A stretch of DNA of 64,000 bases from Rachicladosporium sp. CCFEE 5018 (GCA_002077045.2 KZ111175.1:99411-163410); one strand, 5' to 3'. Shown: positions 1 to 11,178, counted from the first letter of the stretch. The notes: generated by a model not told the origin, from the sequence alone. Numbers and translations are program-made.

Positions 1-455
1 GTGACGTGATTGCACGATGCTGTGTTCGCGAGAAGACGCATGTAACTAGTAGGAACGGAGCCAGATAAACGAGTGTTTCGTTATGCTCAGATACGCTTAG
101 CTGCGATGGTAATATGATGTACTATAGCACGGGTGAGAAACACAGGTATGACTTGTCATCTCAGCTTCTCCGGTGGATTGACTCGTCGGTTGTGCTCACA
201 TACGTCTATCTGCGAAAGTAGATTTCGTACCAGTGTGTCGTTGAGAGACAGCATTGGATTGTGTAATGGTCACGAGAGACAGAGGGAGGTGGCAGTGAGG
301 AAGGAAGTCGTTCACACCATCGATACGCGCTATTCTAGGTTCAAAAACGCCCAAAACAAGACAATGCAGTCGCCGCTGCGGGGTATCTTCCGAGACTCCA
401 TTGTCCCAAACGAAGAGAAAAGTCGTGTGTCGTCGTAGGTATCGTCGTTGTTGCA
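1..455. other. Window edge, no supported gene
   Basis: Downstream flank of the minus-strand protease gene. Short open frames exist on both strands, but none has a recognisable motif or a plausible splice structure. I see nothing to annotate beyond the likely 3'UTR and terminator of the neighbouring gene. Confidence 0.5.
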
Positions 456-2300
456 TCATAAGCCAGCGAAGCCTCCATTGTTCAACACAATGGCCATCAT
501 CTCACGGGCTCGCGGCATCTTGCTAGGGTAGAGTCGTTTGTAATTGACGTTACGCGCCGATGCGAGCCCATTGAAGCAGGTGAACACGCCACAATCGCTC
601 ATATTCGACTGTTGACGACTACGCGATCGCGAAAGCCCGTTCCACTCTTGGCCTTTGTACTCCGGACCAAGGTGCATTGCGAGATACTCCTTTGTGATCT
701 TGAAGGCGCGGTCGCTGCTCCCGGACAGAGAATCCAGGTACTCGTACGTACGCGCTTTGCCGTTTATGATCAATAGAGTCCAATGGGCGCCAGTATTGAT
801 TGGTAAGAAGAGGCTTTCGCAGTCCAAGAGCTTCGGGCCATCGATCCCTTGGCGACGACCCCACGTCTTGATGCCTTGCACCCCTTTCTCCGCCACGGTC
901 TTGTACCAAGCCGTATTGAATGTCGCGTAAGGAGCAGCTTTACCCGACCCCTTCGCCCAACCCTCGTTCTTTGCGTCAACAAGGCAGCGAAACCAAGCGT
1001 TCACTGCCTCGTCATCAAGCCAAGAACCAGTACCATCGACTGTCGACAGGACGCGATCGTATGTACTGCGCTTCAGGACAAATCCGCCAATCGTGTTGAT
1101 CGTGTTGTTGGGCCTGTTGTTCGCGAGCTTCGTTCGAAACTCCGTCATCGCTTCGACGGAGACGTCATCGATGATCGAGTCTCCCTGCTTGCTGCTTGTA
1201 GTGCGCTCGGATTTGACACTCCCCGTGGACTTGGACGATGGCTCAAGCTCATTTACTGCGAGCTGTATACTCGCAGTCTTCGCCTTCGCGGCCGATGATA
1301 GACCAGATTGCACCCTTCGTTCTTTCGCCTTATCCACCGCTGACAAGGCACACTGCGCTCTGAGCGTAAACGCATCCAGGCGCTTCGTGAGGTCGGCGGC
1401 TCTGATATCGTCACCGTGAGAACTCGCAGGGCGAGATGGTGGGGGCGTGATAACGATGCTGGCCCCCTTGAGAGAGACGTCCGACCCGTTCGGCAAGCTA
1501 TTGGTCAGGTTCTGGCCCTTTCGCACAAGCTTCTCGCTCCGGCTCTCCATCGCCCTTTCCTGCTCTCGCTCCAACATGTCCTCCATTGCCCACTGCGCTG
1601 TGGCTGCCTGCGACTGCTCCTTCACCTCCATTCTCTTTTCCTTGCGCACAAACTTGACTTGATTGTAAGTCCAGTCCTTGATCTTATCCTCGATTGGATT
1701 GCGTGGCGTGTCCCGCCAGATCTTGGCTGCTTCCTGCCATGCTCGATGGTCCTTGCGATGGCCACGGGAGCCGACTGGGTGAGAGGACATGAGGCGGGGG
1801 CAGTCCGGGTCTCGGTTCCACTCACTGAAGCTGGCGTTCGCCATGCCACTTGTGGGCTTCGGGAGTTCGTCCCGCTTCGCGACAGGCTTCATCGTCGTAC
1901 GGTTTGGCTGATGGATTCGAGAAGGTGAGGTCGCGGCCAGTGAGGCTTTCACCGTGCCCCTCGCTACGTAGCTCAGCTGTTGACTGCGCGACGGCTCATG
2001 CACCTTCTCGACTGCGCGACGCTTGCCGCCAGTTATGTCCACTGATACTATTGTGGCTTCATGTTGGATAATGTTGCTCTCCGCGGCTTCGTGGCTCGAC
2101 TGTGTTGTGTGTACGGCGTAACCTGCGAGGCCTTTCACGAGATTGAAAAAGCCAGCGGGAGTAAACCGCAGCCGTTCAGTAATCGACACCTTGGTGTCTC
2201 CACGCGAGGCGCTCTCAGTATCGACTCTCTCAGTATCGGCTCTCTCAGTATCGGCTGTGTCGGCTGTGCGCTTATATTGCGCGCTGCGAGTGCCGTTCAT
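456..2300 (-). CDS. Ulp1-like C48 cysteine protease (SUMO protease family)
   Basis: A 614-residue protein whose last ~200 residues form a Ulp1/SENP-type C48 peptidase domain, expected to process or remove SUMO-like modifiers in the nucleus. Visible catalytic elements are His506 in GAHWTLL, Asp523 in YEYLDSL, the oxyanion-hole Gln near 564 and the nucleophile Cys570 in SDCGVFTC, in the order and spacing of the family. The N-terminal 400 residues are low-complexity, basic and Ser/Thr rich, with a DTER-type repeat near residues 15-30 and a Glu/Arg-rich probable coiled coil in the middle. I chose the ATG at 2300 because it sits in an ACCACCATGA context. The frame stays open upstream to 2435, but that part looks like leader. 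It is divergent from the acidic protein at 2768. The family call is firm; whether it acts on SUMO, NEDD8 or another substrate is not visible. Confidence 0.85.
   Translation of the reverse strand: MNGTRSAQYKRTADTADTERADTERVDTESASRGDTKVSITERLRFTPAGFFNLVKGLAGYAVHTTQSSHEAAESNIIQHEATIVSVDITGGKRRAVEKVHEPSRSQQLSYVARGTVKASLAATSPSRIHQPNRTTMKPVAKRDELPKPTSGMANASFSEWNRDPDCPRLMSSHPVGSRGHRKDHRAWQEAAKIWRDTPRNPIEDKIKDWTYNQVKFVRKEKRMEVKEQSQAATAQWAMEDMLEREQERAMESRSEKLVRKGQNLTNSLPNGSDVSLKGASIVITPPPSRPASSHGDDIRAADLTKRLDAFTLRAQCALSAVDKAKERRVQSGLSSAAKAKTASIQLAVNELEPSSKSTGSVKSERTTSSKQGDSIIDDVSVEAMTEFRTKLANNRPNNTINTIGGFVLKRSTYDRVLSTVDGTGSWLDDEAVNAWFRCLVDAKNEGWAKGSGKAAPYATFNTAWYKTVAEKGVQGIKTWGRRQGIDGPKLLDCESLFLPINTGAHWTLLIINGKARTYEYLDSLSGSSDRAFKITKEYLAMHLGPEYKGQEWNGLSRSRSRQQSNMSDCGVFTCFNGLASARNVNYKRLYPSKMPRAREMMAIVLNNGGFAGL
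2212..2256. repeat. 15-bp tandem repeat, three units, in the Ulp1-like gene
   Basis: Three consecutive units of CTCTCAGTATCGRCT at 2212, 2227 and 2242 differ at one position only, followed by a degenerate fourth. The unit is a multiple of three, so the frame is kept and the minus strand encodes repeated ADTER/VDTES. Copy number is likely to vary between strains. Confidence 0.85.
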
Positions 2301-2767
2301 GGTGGTCGCGTCCTGTGAGAGGTGCAGTACTGAGCTGCATATGCGGACACGCTCTCGGCAGTTAGTCAGCCATGTGGAACACACAATATGCACGACCGTT
2401 GTCACATCCCGCAGCCCTGTCGATCTCGTGTGCACAGACGCTGCGAGACAGGCTTAGTGCGACATCTGCAATCAACTCCCTTCGCAACGAGGGAGCATGT
2501 ACAGATTGTTGCAGTGTTGGACAATCACTCGAATGTGAAGTCCAAAATGCCCAGTCCCGGCATATTGTAGTCCTGGTCTGCTGCACCGCTTTCGGTAGGG
2601 AAAGTCAGCTTCCTTTGTCTTCACGTGCGCAAGCCAATGCTTCACTGCACTTCAAGAAAGATAGTCGAGTAGCGCGTTGCAGCCTGGAGGGGATCTCGAA
2701 AACACTTTCACTCACCAGCAGACTTGCCCCTCCAAGCCACCATTCAAGCTTGCCCAGCCGACGCGCC
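2301..2767. promoter_or_regulatory. Divergent promoter region
   Basis: About 470 bp separates the start codons of the Ulp1-like gene (minus) and the acidic protein gene (plus), so both promoters and 5'UTRs must lie here. I see no clear TATA box or known operator. The assignment rests on gene orientation. Confidence 0.5.
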
Positions 2768-4345
2768 ATGTCGCTGTTCCAGCGACTGTCTGATAGCATT
2801 TTCGCACTGGTCTCGCCGAGCAAGACACGCCTGCCGCCTACACCAGAGTCAGCCCCAGTCGCGAAGCAGCCTTCTCGCAAGTCGCGCAAAAGATCATTCC
2901 AGGAGTACGCACGAGGTAGTCGCAGCATGTCGCCCGCAGCCCGCGTCGACAGCTGGCTTGTCGACGGCCAGGACCGGAGGCCGTACCAGCCGCAGAGCCC
3001 GAGTACCAGTGGTACTCGGGGCCTGAAGCTACGACGAGAAGAGGATGTGTCGGAGGATAGGATGGAAGTGGACGAGGAGCACAGCTTAGATACACAGAGC
3101 AAGAGCAGAGCATGGCAACATGACCATGGCGTGGCAGCACGTGCGCACAATATGATGAGGATTGAAGACTATGAGGGCGATCAAGTGATGGACATTGATA
3201 GCAGTGAAGGTATTCAGGTCAGAGGAGAAGGCTTCGACGGTGAGAACGAGCTCGACGATAGCAGCGTTGAGAATGAGCTGGACGACAGCAGCATTGAGGG
3301 AGTAAACGGGGGCGGTGTAGAGGAGGGCACCAATGGGATCCGGACAGCGATTGGTGTACACATTCCACCACCCGACACGGACAGCGAGATCTCCAGCCTC
3401 CTCTCTGACATACACGTCCACGAAAGCGACCTCGACGAGCTTGAAGACTCGGACATCGACGTCGATCTTACAAATGTGGTGGATGAAGCCTCCTACATCG
3501 AGTCTACACCCAAGCGCAACAAGATCCTCACGCTTCCAATACAACAAGAAGCGCTCGGCGTCAGCGATTCGGAGCTTCGCGCAGCAGGCTTCGACGACGA
3601 TCACATCATACTCGTGCAGAAGATCAAGATGCGAGGGCATGAGGCACTTCTCCCGAGCGCGCTACGCTACAGCCTCCGCCATCTGCCAGATGCGCTCTTC
3701 GCCACAGACAACACCACCTTCATCAGCAGTGTCCGCGGACTACATGCCAACAGCGAGAATGCACTCAACCGCTTGATCGACACCGCCTCCTACGCCCGCG
3801 ATGCAATACTAGCAGGCTGTCGGACTCGCCCTGAGATCATAGTCCTCCGTCGCGTGCGCGAGTACCTCCGCTGGACAATGCGCGACTCGCAACTCGAGCA
3901 GCGCACCTTGATCCCGCTCCTCACTGTCATCGCCAAGCCAGCAGGCACACCCCACGCCACGCTCGAAACAATCGCCACTCACCGCCTCGAGAAGCTCGCG
4001 ACCCGCTACCGCGAAGCGTTCCTCGTGCATCCCTCTACTGAGCGCTCCTCGCCCATCTCACAAGCAGGCGTGCAGTACTCATACCCCACACCCACCCTCT
4101 ACGGCATCATCGCTTCACACACGATCGTCGCTTTAGTGGCTTACACGCCACACGATGAGGCCCGTAGGATCACGCCAATGGCGTTCTTTGATCTAACGCA
4201 GGTGGACTATGATGTTTGGAATGCGCTGGCGCTGGCCATTGTGGTGTGTCATGTGCGAAGCGTTTTGGTGAGGACTGCAGAAGAGACTGGGCTGGGGCTC
4301 AAGGTGCCGGGGCAGTTTCCTGAGGAGGAGGATCCGGACTTGTAG
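2768..4345 (+). CDS. Unknown acidic, probably nuclear protein
   Basis: A 525-residue intronless frame that I do not recognise. Residues 1-70 are basic and Ser/Pro rich, with KSRKRS resembling a nuclear localisation signal. Residues ~95-245 are strongly acidic and include a duplicated ENELDDSS block near 158-177 and runs such as SDIDVDLTN. Residues ~260-510 look folded and mostly helical, rich in Leu, Arg and Ala, with no catalytic motif that I can name. The C-terminus is again acidic (PEEEDPDL). The ATG at 2768 begins a coherent MSLFQRLSDSIF start; the frame is open further upstream, but that segment reads as promoter. An acidic linker between a basic N-terminus and a helical domain suits a chromatin or nucleolar protein, which is inference only. 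Confidence 0.7.
   Translation: MSLFQRLSDSIFALVSPSKTRLPPTPESAPVAKQPSRKSRKRSFQEYARGSRSMSPAARVDSWLVDGQDRRPYQPQSPSTSGTRGLKLRREEDVSEDRMEVDEEHSLDTQSKSRAWQHDHGVAARAHNMMRIEDYEGDQVMDIDSSEGIQVRGEGFDGENELDDSSVENELDDSSIEGVNGGGVEEGTNGIRTAIGVHIPPPDTDSEISSLLSDIHVHESDLDELEDSDIDVDLTNVVDEASYIESTPKRNKILTLPIQQEALGVSDSELRAAGFDDDHIILVQKIKMRGHEALLPSALRYSLRHLPDALFATDNTTFISSVRGLHANSENALNRLIDTASYARDAILAGCRTRPEIIVLRRVREYLRWTMRDSQLEQRTLIPLLTVIAKPAGTPHATLETIATHRLEKLATRYREAFLVHPSTERSSPISQAGVQYSYPTPTLYGIIASHTIVALVAYTPHDEARRITPMAFFDLTQVDYDVWNALALAIVVCHVRSVLVRTAEETGLGLKVPGQFPEEEDPDL
3242..3295 (+). repeat. 27-bp tandem duplication, two units, in coding sequence
   Basis: Units at 3242-3268 and 3269-3295 encode ENELDDSSV and ENELDDSSI, and differ mainly at third codon positions. 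The divergence suggests an older in-frame duplication under protein-level constraint. Confidence 0.8.
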
Positions 4346-5185
4346 GGCGAGGTCATATGGGAAAGGATTGTTTCTGCTTGTAGTACTATACCCTGGTGGA
4401 GTTGCTTGTACAGAGACGCGCTGTAGAGGAATTGCAAATGTCGCTTTCAGCAAAAGGTTCTGCGGATTCACGATCGAGCTTGTCGGATCGTCCGCTTCCT
4501 TCATCGTCCTAATTTAGACTCCTTCGGATCCACTCCGCTCTCCCACATGGTAAATGCACTACAGCGGAAGTGTACCCGCGGTCGAGTATCGCGTACAGTC
4601 CCCATGTGAGAGTAAGGTAGATATCGCAGACGTGGCTTTGACTGCCGTGACGAGGTATGTAGTATCCAATGCAGTCTCGTGCAAGTCGTACAATGGCATC
4701 GCTCACATCTCATAATCACCATAAGATTAGATTATCCTGTCATCTAACGCCTCCGATCCGATCACCCAAGCGGAACCCCAAAGCGTGCAAAAGGCAATCT
4801 GTGTGGTTGAGATCCCGGCGCAGCGAGCCGAAGACTCGAAGACCCCACGCCACGGGCTTCTGGAAGCGCGCATCGGCATCATCGAAAGATATCGAGAATC
4901 GTGCAGCGGACTCCCGAATATCGTCCGTATACACTCGTCTCTTTCATTATTGTAACGTGTCATCTGGTCCATCATTGTAGCGCTGTCAACACTTCCACTC
5001 TTGATATACGAATAAACGAGCTGAACGCCTGGGCCCCAAAAAGCCTCACCTCTTCTCAGCCCACGAACGGCCCAATCCCACTCAGCTGCAGGATTGGACA
5101 CTTTGCGGCAGATATACACAACTGTTCTTTCCTTCCTGTAACTTCACGACCACACTCGCTCACTAGCATCGCCTAGCCGATCATC
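4346..5185. promoter_or_regulatory. Intergenic region and promoter of the P450 reductase
   Basis: This 840-bp stretch holds the 3' flank of the acidic protein gene and the upstream region of the reductase. The last ~150 bases before the ATG are pyrimidine rich, as is usual in fungal 5'UTRs. I see no other gene. Confidence 0.5.
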
Positions 5186-7323
5186 ATGGCCCAACTAGAC
5201 ACCCTCGACATCGTCGTGCTCGTCGTCCTGCTCGCGGGCACGGTAGCCTACTTCACAAAAGGCACATACTGGGCAGTCCAGAAAGACCCATACGCCTCAT
5301 CGTTCGCAAACGGCAATGCAAGCAAGGCAGGCAAGTCGCGAAACATCATCGAGAAGATGGAGGAGTCGGGCAAGAACTGTGTGGTTTTCTACGGTTCGCA
5401 GACTGGCACTGCAGAGGACTACGCTTCGCGGTTAGCGAAGGAGGGTTCTTCGAGGTTCGGACTCAAGACCATGACTGCGGATTTGGAGGAGTACGACTAC
5501 GAGAACCTGGACCAGTTCCCGGATGACAAGGTGGCGATGTTCGTGCTTGCCACGTATGGCGAGGGCGAGCCGACGGATAACGCAGTCGAGTTCTACGAGT
5601 TCTTCAGTGGTGAAGAGATTTCTTTCAGTGAGAAGGCGGACGAGCAGCCGCTGCAATCGCTGAAGTATGTCGCGTTCGGACTGGGCAACAACACGTACGA
5701 GCATTACAACTCGATGGTGCGGAACGTGAGCAAGTACTTCGATCGTCTTGGCGCGAAGCGAATTGGCACAGCAGGCGAGGGCGATGATGGCGCTGGAACG
5801 ATGGAGGAGGACTTTCTGGCTTGGAAGGAGCCGATGTGGCTCGCGTTGTCTGACGAGCTGAATCTGGAGGAGCGGGAGGCGATCTACGAGCCGGTGTTTG
5901 AGGTCACCGAGAAGCCTGAGTTGAGCGCGGATGATGATACGGTGTACCTTGGAGAGCCAAACAAGAGCCATCTCGAGGGACAGTCGAAAGGCCCGTACAA
6001 CGCGCACAACCCATACATCGCGCCGATCTCTGAGTCGAAGGAACTGTTCAACGACAAGTCGCGGAATTGCTTGCACATGGAGATCGACGTTTCTGGTTCA
6101 AACTTATCCTACACAACTGGTGACCACATTGCGGTCTGGCCTACAAACGCTGGCAAAGAGGTCGATCGATTCCTGCGGATAACCAACCACCTCGACAAGC
6201 GCCACACAGTCATCGGCGTGAAGGGACTCGACGCAACAGCGAAGGTGCCTTTCCCATCACCAACAACATACGACGCAGCAATCCGATACCACATGGAGAT
6301 CTGCGCCCCAGTCTCCCGCCAATTCGTGTCCCAGCTCGCCCAATTCGCATCAACAGACGCCATCAAGACCGAAATCACGAAGATGGGTGGCGACAAAGAC
6401 TACTTCCACGAGAAAGTCGCAAGCAAGAACTTCAACATCGCACAATTCCTCGAGTGGGTCTCGAACGGCGAGCCATGGGAGAAAGTCCCCTTTTCGCTCT
6501 TCATCGAAGCCCTGAACAAGATCCAACCGCGCTACTACTCCATCTCATCCTCATCACTGGTCTCGCCAAAGAAGATTACTGTCACAGCCGTTGTCGAGTC
6601 CTTCGAAGTGCCTGGCGCACCGCACGTGGTGAAGGGTGTGACGACGAACTATCTTCTCGCACTCAAGCAGAAGCAACACGGCGATGCGCACCCGGATCCT
6701 AATGGACTCGACTACGCTATCATGGGACCGCGAAACAAGTACGATGGCATTCACGTGCCTGTGCACGTCCGCCACTCGAACTTCAAGCTTCCTTCAGACC
6801 CTTCGAAGCCAGTCATTATGGTTGGTCCAGGTACAGGTGTAGCGCCGTTCCGAGCTTTCGTGCAGGAGCGAGCACAGCAAGCCAAGAATGGCGAGAACGT
6901 CGGTAAGACGCTACTGTTCTTCGGCTGCAGGAGGAAGACGGAAGACTTCATGTACGAGGAAGAGTGGAAGGTAAGTCATCGACATCTCATTGCAATCATC
7001 AACCATTAATACTAACGTCTTCGCAGCAATGGGGCGCCGATCTCGGCGACAACTTCGAGCTCATCACCGCCTTCTCCCGCGACGGACCCAACAAAGTCTA
7101 CGTACAGCACAAGCTCAAGGAGCGAGCTCAAGAGATCAACGAGTTGCTGGAGCAGAAGGCGTACTTCTACGTCTGTGGCGATGCGGCGCAGATGGCACGA
7201 GAGGTCAACGAGTTGATGGGCACGATTATTAGTGAGAAGAGGGGTGTGGCGAAGAGCCGGGCGGAGGAGATCGTGAAGGGGATGCGGGCGAGCAATCAGT
7301 ATCAGGAGGATGTGTGGTCGTAG
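5186..7323 (+). CDS. cprA: NADPH-cytochrome P450 reductase
   Basis: Exons 5186-6970 and 7027-7323 with one 56-nt intron (GTAAGT donor, TACTAAC branch site, CGCAG acceptor) encode 693 residues, the usual length of the family. The enzyme passes electrons from NADPH through FAD and FMN to P450s, and also supports sterol synthesis, at the ER membrane. Residues 5-25 form the hydrophobic membrane anchor. The FMN flavodoxin domain shows YGSQTGTAEDYA near 69-80, ATYGEGEPTDNAVEF and FGLGNNTYEHYN. The FAD/NADPH part shows RYYSISSSS, GPGTGVAPFRAFVQER, FFGCRRKTEDF and, in exon 2, YFYVCGDAAQMAREV. The protein ends in DVWS, carrying the C-terminal Trp that stacks on FAD. If the intron were retained, the protein would stop at 7009 without the last 98 residues and would be inactive. 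It is a single gene with no linked P450. Confidence 0.97.
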
Positions 7324-9769
7324 AGGGGTTTGTGCTAGAGGAGCGCAGGGTGGGTGAGATCCCCGGGACGAGACCTGGGTTTGAGGGCTGGTGGTGGAGT
7401 TGTATATAGCGCATTCGGGTTAGATCTCACAACTTTCTTGCATAGTGCATGTCGAGCTTCGCTGCTTCTCGACGTAGATCTGGCCGAGTCGCACGTCTCG
7501 ATAATCACATCCGTTTTATGTTTGCTAGCGGAGCTTCGCCGGCTCGCACGCACCAGGCGTCCCAGTAACCCGGCTGTAGACGTGTTGCAAACCTGTCACC
7601 GTGTTTCTTGTGCTTCCGCGCTGTCCCACAGCATAAGTGCTACTCTATCTGCGACGCTTTGGCTCGTTTGTTGTTGGCTGAAGTGAGTGACCGCAAGGCC
7701 GGAAATTTCGAGGGCGTCGGTCATGGATCTCGAGACCGCCAGCCCAACAAAGAGTGCACGTCTGGTGGCCACTGTCTTGAATCCGAGCATGAACACAATG
7801 CCGCATCTGTGGGCAAGCGATGTATCTCAGACCCCCACTGAACATGCTGCCAGCCCGTTTGAGCCGGTCCAAGTACCGGGGAGGAGGTGGCTGCGGATAG
7901 CCGTTGAGTATGGGGATGCAGGAGGTGCAGTAACCTCGTGGCGTGGCTTGAACAAGTCAGGTACGCGGTCTGCAGGGTGCAGATCACTCAATCAACGAAA
8001 TCTAGTCAGTCGTGAGTGAAGTCTCCACGGAGTGACGGAAGCGAATGGATCGAACGAAGTTCGGTAAGAGAGCGAGATCTTGCTTGCACATAAGTCGAGA
8101 TGCGATGACGAGGAAGTGAGATCAAGTGCTTCTGGAAGATCATGCGTGCAGAGAGGGCGGTTCCTTGCAGGTTGCGTGACCGGGTTTCCTTGTCTTGCGA
8201 GATGAACGACAGCACATGATGCAGGTATTGTTATGGGATGAGATCGAGGAAAGTGATGGCCGCTGAGCGTGTCTTTGAGAGTGCGGTGCTCTTGACAGGA
8301 ACCGCATTTACGCTCGTTGATGCTGGTTCAGATGAGCGCCAACATGCTCCTGGGCGGTGGAGTGAAAGAGCCCGGTATCGATCTCAATGCACACCGTAAC
8401 AGCATCGAGTCCATGGGTTTGTTGTCACTCCAGGTGGCTCCCATATCGACTGTACCTGTACGAGGTCTTGCGCACGGCTCCACAAGCATCAAACGCACAT
8501 GCAGCCCTGCCGCTAAGGTTGACGTGCGGACGACAGAATGGGAAGGGACGATCAGACCTTTGACCAGAATAGCTGACTATCGCGCCCTTACACATCAAAT
8601 ACGGCAGACGTCGGCGGCCAGCCATCAGTAGACAATGGGTGCCGGACACGCAAATGTCTCGCGGCCACTGCCCCGATATTCTCCTCACAACGCATCGGCG
8701 TTTGTGGCAGATGATCGAAGGTAGCACAAGACAGCGATTTGCGCACCATGGGATCCGCAATCGAACAAAGACGGTACTCCCTGCAGCAGCTAAGCACAAT
8801 CACCTGCGCTGTCAGGTGACGCTCAGGCGACGTGTAACTGTGATGGACAAGGCTTTACGATGGCGACGCAGATCAAAAGGGAGACCACCTGCCTGCTCGG
8901 CGACTTGTCGTGTACGCACGACACGCACTTGTTGACCGTCGACCACTGTATCATTTCAATACGGCATAGCTATCTCACGCCTGTACCTACGCGACTGACT
9001 ACCAGCTATTGTTCTATTGACCCGCATTACCACCTGCCTCACGATCTCCTCGAAGCGCGATTGAACGAGATTTACCACGCATTGCAAAGCACGACGTCGA
9101 CATCCTTCCTCCGGCATTCTCCAGCACAGCCAAATATAGCTTGCTAAGCAGTGAGGTGCGTTCAAAGTTGTTGATTCAGCACCTGCTCCTTCCTGCTGGA
9201 CTCGACTTCGGCAGCACCTGAACCTCGACTCCGACTTGACCGAGACTACCTCTCTTCGAAGGAAAACCTTCCTCTTCTTCTTCTTCTTCTTCCTCCAACT
9301 CATACACTCAACACAACAGCAACGACTGCTTTTTCATTCTCTTGCATTGCCCGTTGACCACTCATTACCATACAGTCCTCGCACTACCCTCCTCGCTCCA
9401 TCCCAGCTATCGACAGCAATCGACCGAATCAGCCACTCATTTCAGCTCTACGCTCCGGCAACCACGAGTCCAGCTCACACACCTTCGAGTCGGTGAGTAC
9501 AGCTACTTTGCTACATCTCCTTCCCATCCCGCAGCTGTCAGTACGTTGCCGGCAGACTCTTGATCGTCTCTTGCATCGAGGCCATCGCCTCCTGGAAAAG
9601 GTGACATGGCTGACTTTGTACACTCAGAGACCGATAATCTCTTCAGTCGAATCACCTACACCTCACAGAAATCACGGTAAGACAATCTCCCTTCTTCCCT
9701 CTTGATTGGAGATGCGGAGCACCGTCCACCGCACCCGTTTCCCCTTGTCGCTGACGAAGATGCCCAGCA
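7324..9769. promoter_or_regulatory. Long gene-free region with a pyrimidine-rich, probably spliced 5'UTR
   Basis: No credible coding gene lies between the reductase stop and the ATG at 9770. From about 9150 the plus strand becomes a C/T-rich leader with a CTT/TTC tract near 9271-9297. A likely 5'UTR intron runs from GTAAGA at 9677 to the CCCAG ending at 9767, two bases before the ATG. A second candidate lies at about 9492-9534 (GTGAGT to CGCAG). The part from 7324 to ~9100 shows nothing that I can name. Confidence 0.5.
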
Positions 9770-10022
9770 ATGGCCGCCATCGCCGACACTCAAACCCAGC
9801 GTCAGAACGGCTACCAGAGAGCCAATGGCTACAGCAACGGCAACGGCATGTACAACAACCAGTACGGTGGACGCAATCACAACGGCGGAGGTTACGGCAT
9901 GCATCACAACCACGCCGACCTGGATACCATTGCTCATGGCTTTCAAGGCATGAACGTCGGCACCCAGCCTTACTCCACCCACAACAAGTCGGCCATGGGA
10001 GCCAACGGCGGACACTACAACA
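9770..10022 (+). CDS. N-terminus of an unknown Asn/Gly/His-rich protein, cut by gap 1
   Basis: The first 84 residues are visible, then contig A ends. They are low complexity (GYSNGNGMYNNQYGG, then RNHNGGGYGMHHNHAD), with a possibly ordered short motif DTIAHGFQGMNVG. I do not recognise the family. A long, intron-containing 5'UTR and a disordered N/G-rich start are typical of fungal RNA-binding proteins and developmental regulators, but that is inference. The rest of the gene is not found elsewhere in the window. Confidence 0.6.
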
Positions 10023-10122
10023 NNNNNNNNNNNNNNNNNNNNNNNNNNNNNNNNNNNNNNNNNNNNNNNNNNNNNNNNNNNNNNNNNNNNNNNNNNNNNN
10101 NNNNNNNNNNNNNNNNNNNNNN
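10023..10122. other. Assembly gap 1 (100 N)
   Basis: Exactly 100 N, the usual convention for a gap of unknown size. The left edge interrupts the N/G-rich gene. The right edge is the first base of the inverted repeat and cuts the F-box gene. Confidence 0.99.
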
Positions 10123-10943
10123 GGCGAGGCGCCGACCCAGGGCTCATCCCAGATCATGGGGAAGCGGCGTTCTGGGCGTTCCGAGAACTTGCGCAGGTTG
10201 AAGCCGAGGACGACCATGATCGATTCGACTTTCTCCCAGTCCACGTGTTGAGATCCGTCGTCCTTGAAGGGACCCCAGAGGGTGTGCTCAGTGTATTGCC
10301 GGAGATCGTAGACTTTGGAGCGAGCGAAGGTGTGCGTCAAGTAGGGCTTCGACTGTAGTCGTGTGCACGAGCTTGGTGCCAGATTCAGGTTCTCTCGATA
10401 CATGTGAAATGAAGAGCGAGAGGGAACAGTCTCGTCTATCGGCACACCGTATAGGCAGTGCAATCTCGCTGACGTCTGCCGCAGCTCGTCTGTCTTTGCT
10501 GCGCTGTGCTTATTGAAATCGCCGCCTCTGGAGAAGAGGTTACTCCCACACAGGAAGGCATCCAGGTTCGTCGTGTCGATGAACGCGTCGGCTAGGAGTT
10601 GGACATTGCGACTGTCGTCCACGATTACTGTCGTCGACTTCAATAGCTCATCAATCTGCCTAGCGACGAAGTCCAAATCAGTGCGCTTCACTTCAGCATA
10701 GGGCGATTCCAGTATTTTCTCGAGCTTGGCTAGGTCATGTACCCTCGATTGCCAGTCCACGCCAGCATCCGCCTGGAGCTGATCGTACCGCGCATCGTAT
10801 ATATCCTTGTGCAGCAGCCGATTGCCATCGATATAGCTGTGAAGGGTTCGACATGTCCGGCTCAGTGTTGCGAGATCTGTGGGCTCAATACTGATGAATA
10901 TACAATGAAGCAGCTCATGGCTGAGCTCCAGTAAGTGCGCCAT
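10123..10943 (-). CDS. F-box protein, truncated duplicate
   Basis: Identical to the first 273 codons of the gene at 31408, ending at gap 1 within the DEPWVGAS region. The start ATG is at 10943; the in-frame TTG 15 bases upstream was not used. It has no information of its own if the repeat is an assembly duplicate. See the entry at 31408 for the domain description and the in-frame stop. Confidence 0.85.
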
Positions 10944-11178
10944 GATGTCGTGTAACAAGGCCGTGAGTGGACCCGGGTTGGGAAAGATAAGGACAGCACG
11001 AGTGCTTCGAGCGCAACTTATTAGACTTGCTTATCATTCGGCATCGCAGCTCCGCCGCGGGTGATCGTAGTGCATACCTATCTCCGTGCAGTCAAGGTCA
11101 TTGATTCATGGGCAGAAGTGGGGTGGTCCAGAGTGCGGGGACGGATTGCTGCGGAGATAAGTTGCAGTATGACCGAAG
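10944..11178. promoter_or_regulatory. Upstream region of the F-box gene (left copy)
   Basis: Mirror of 31173-31407. It must contain the F-box promoter and, on the other strand, the leader of the 44-codon frame. No motif is recognised. Confidence 0.4.

Noticed and set aside
5432..6076. 214-codon minus-strand frame inside the P450 reductase
   Set aside because: Antisense shadow of a strongly conserved coding sequence; rich in Leu/Arg as expected for such shadows.
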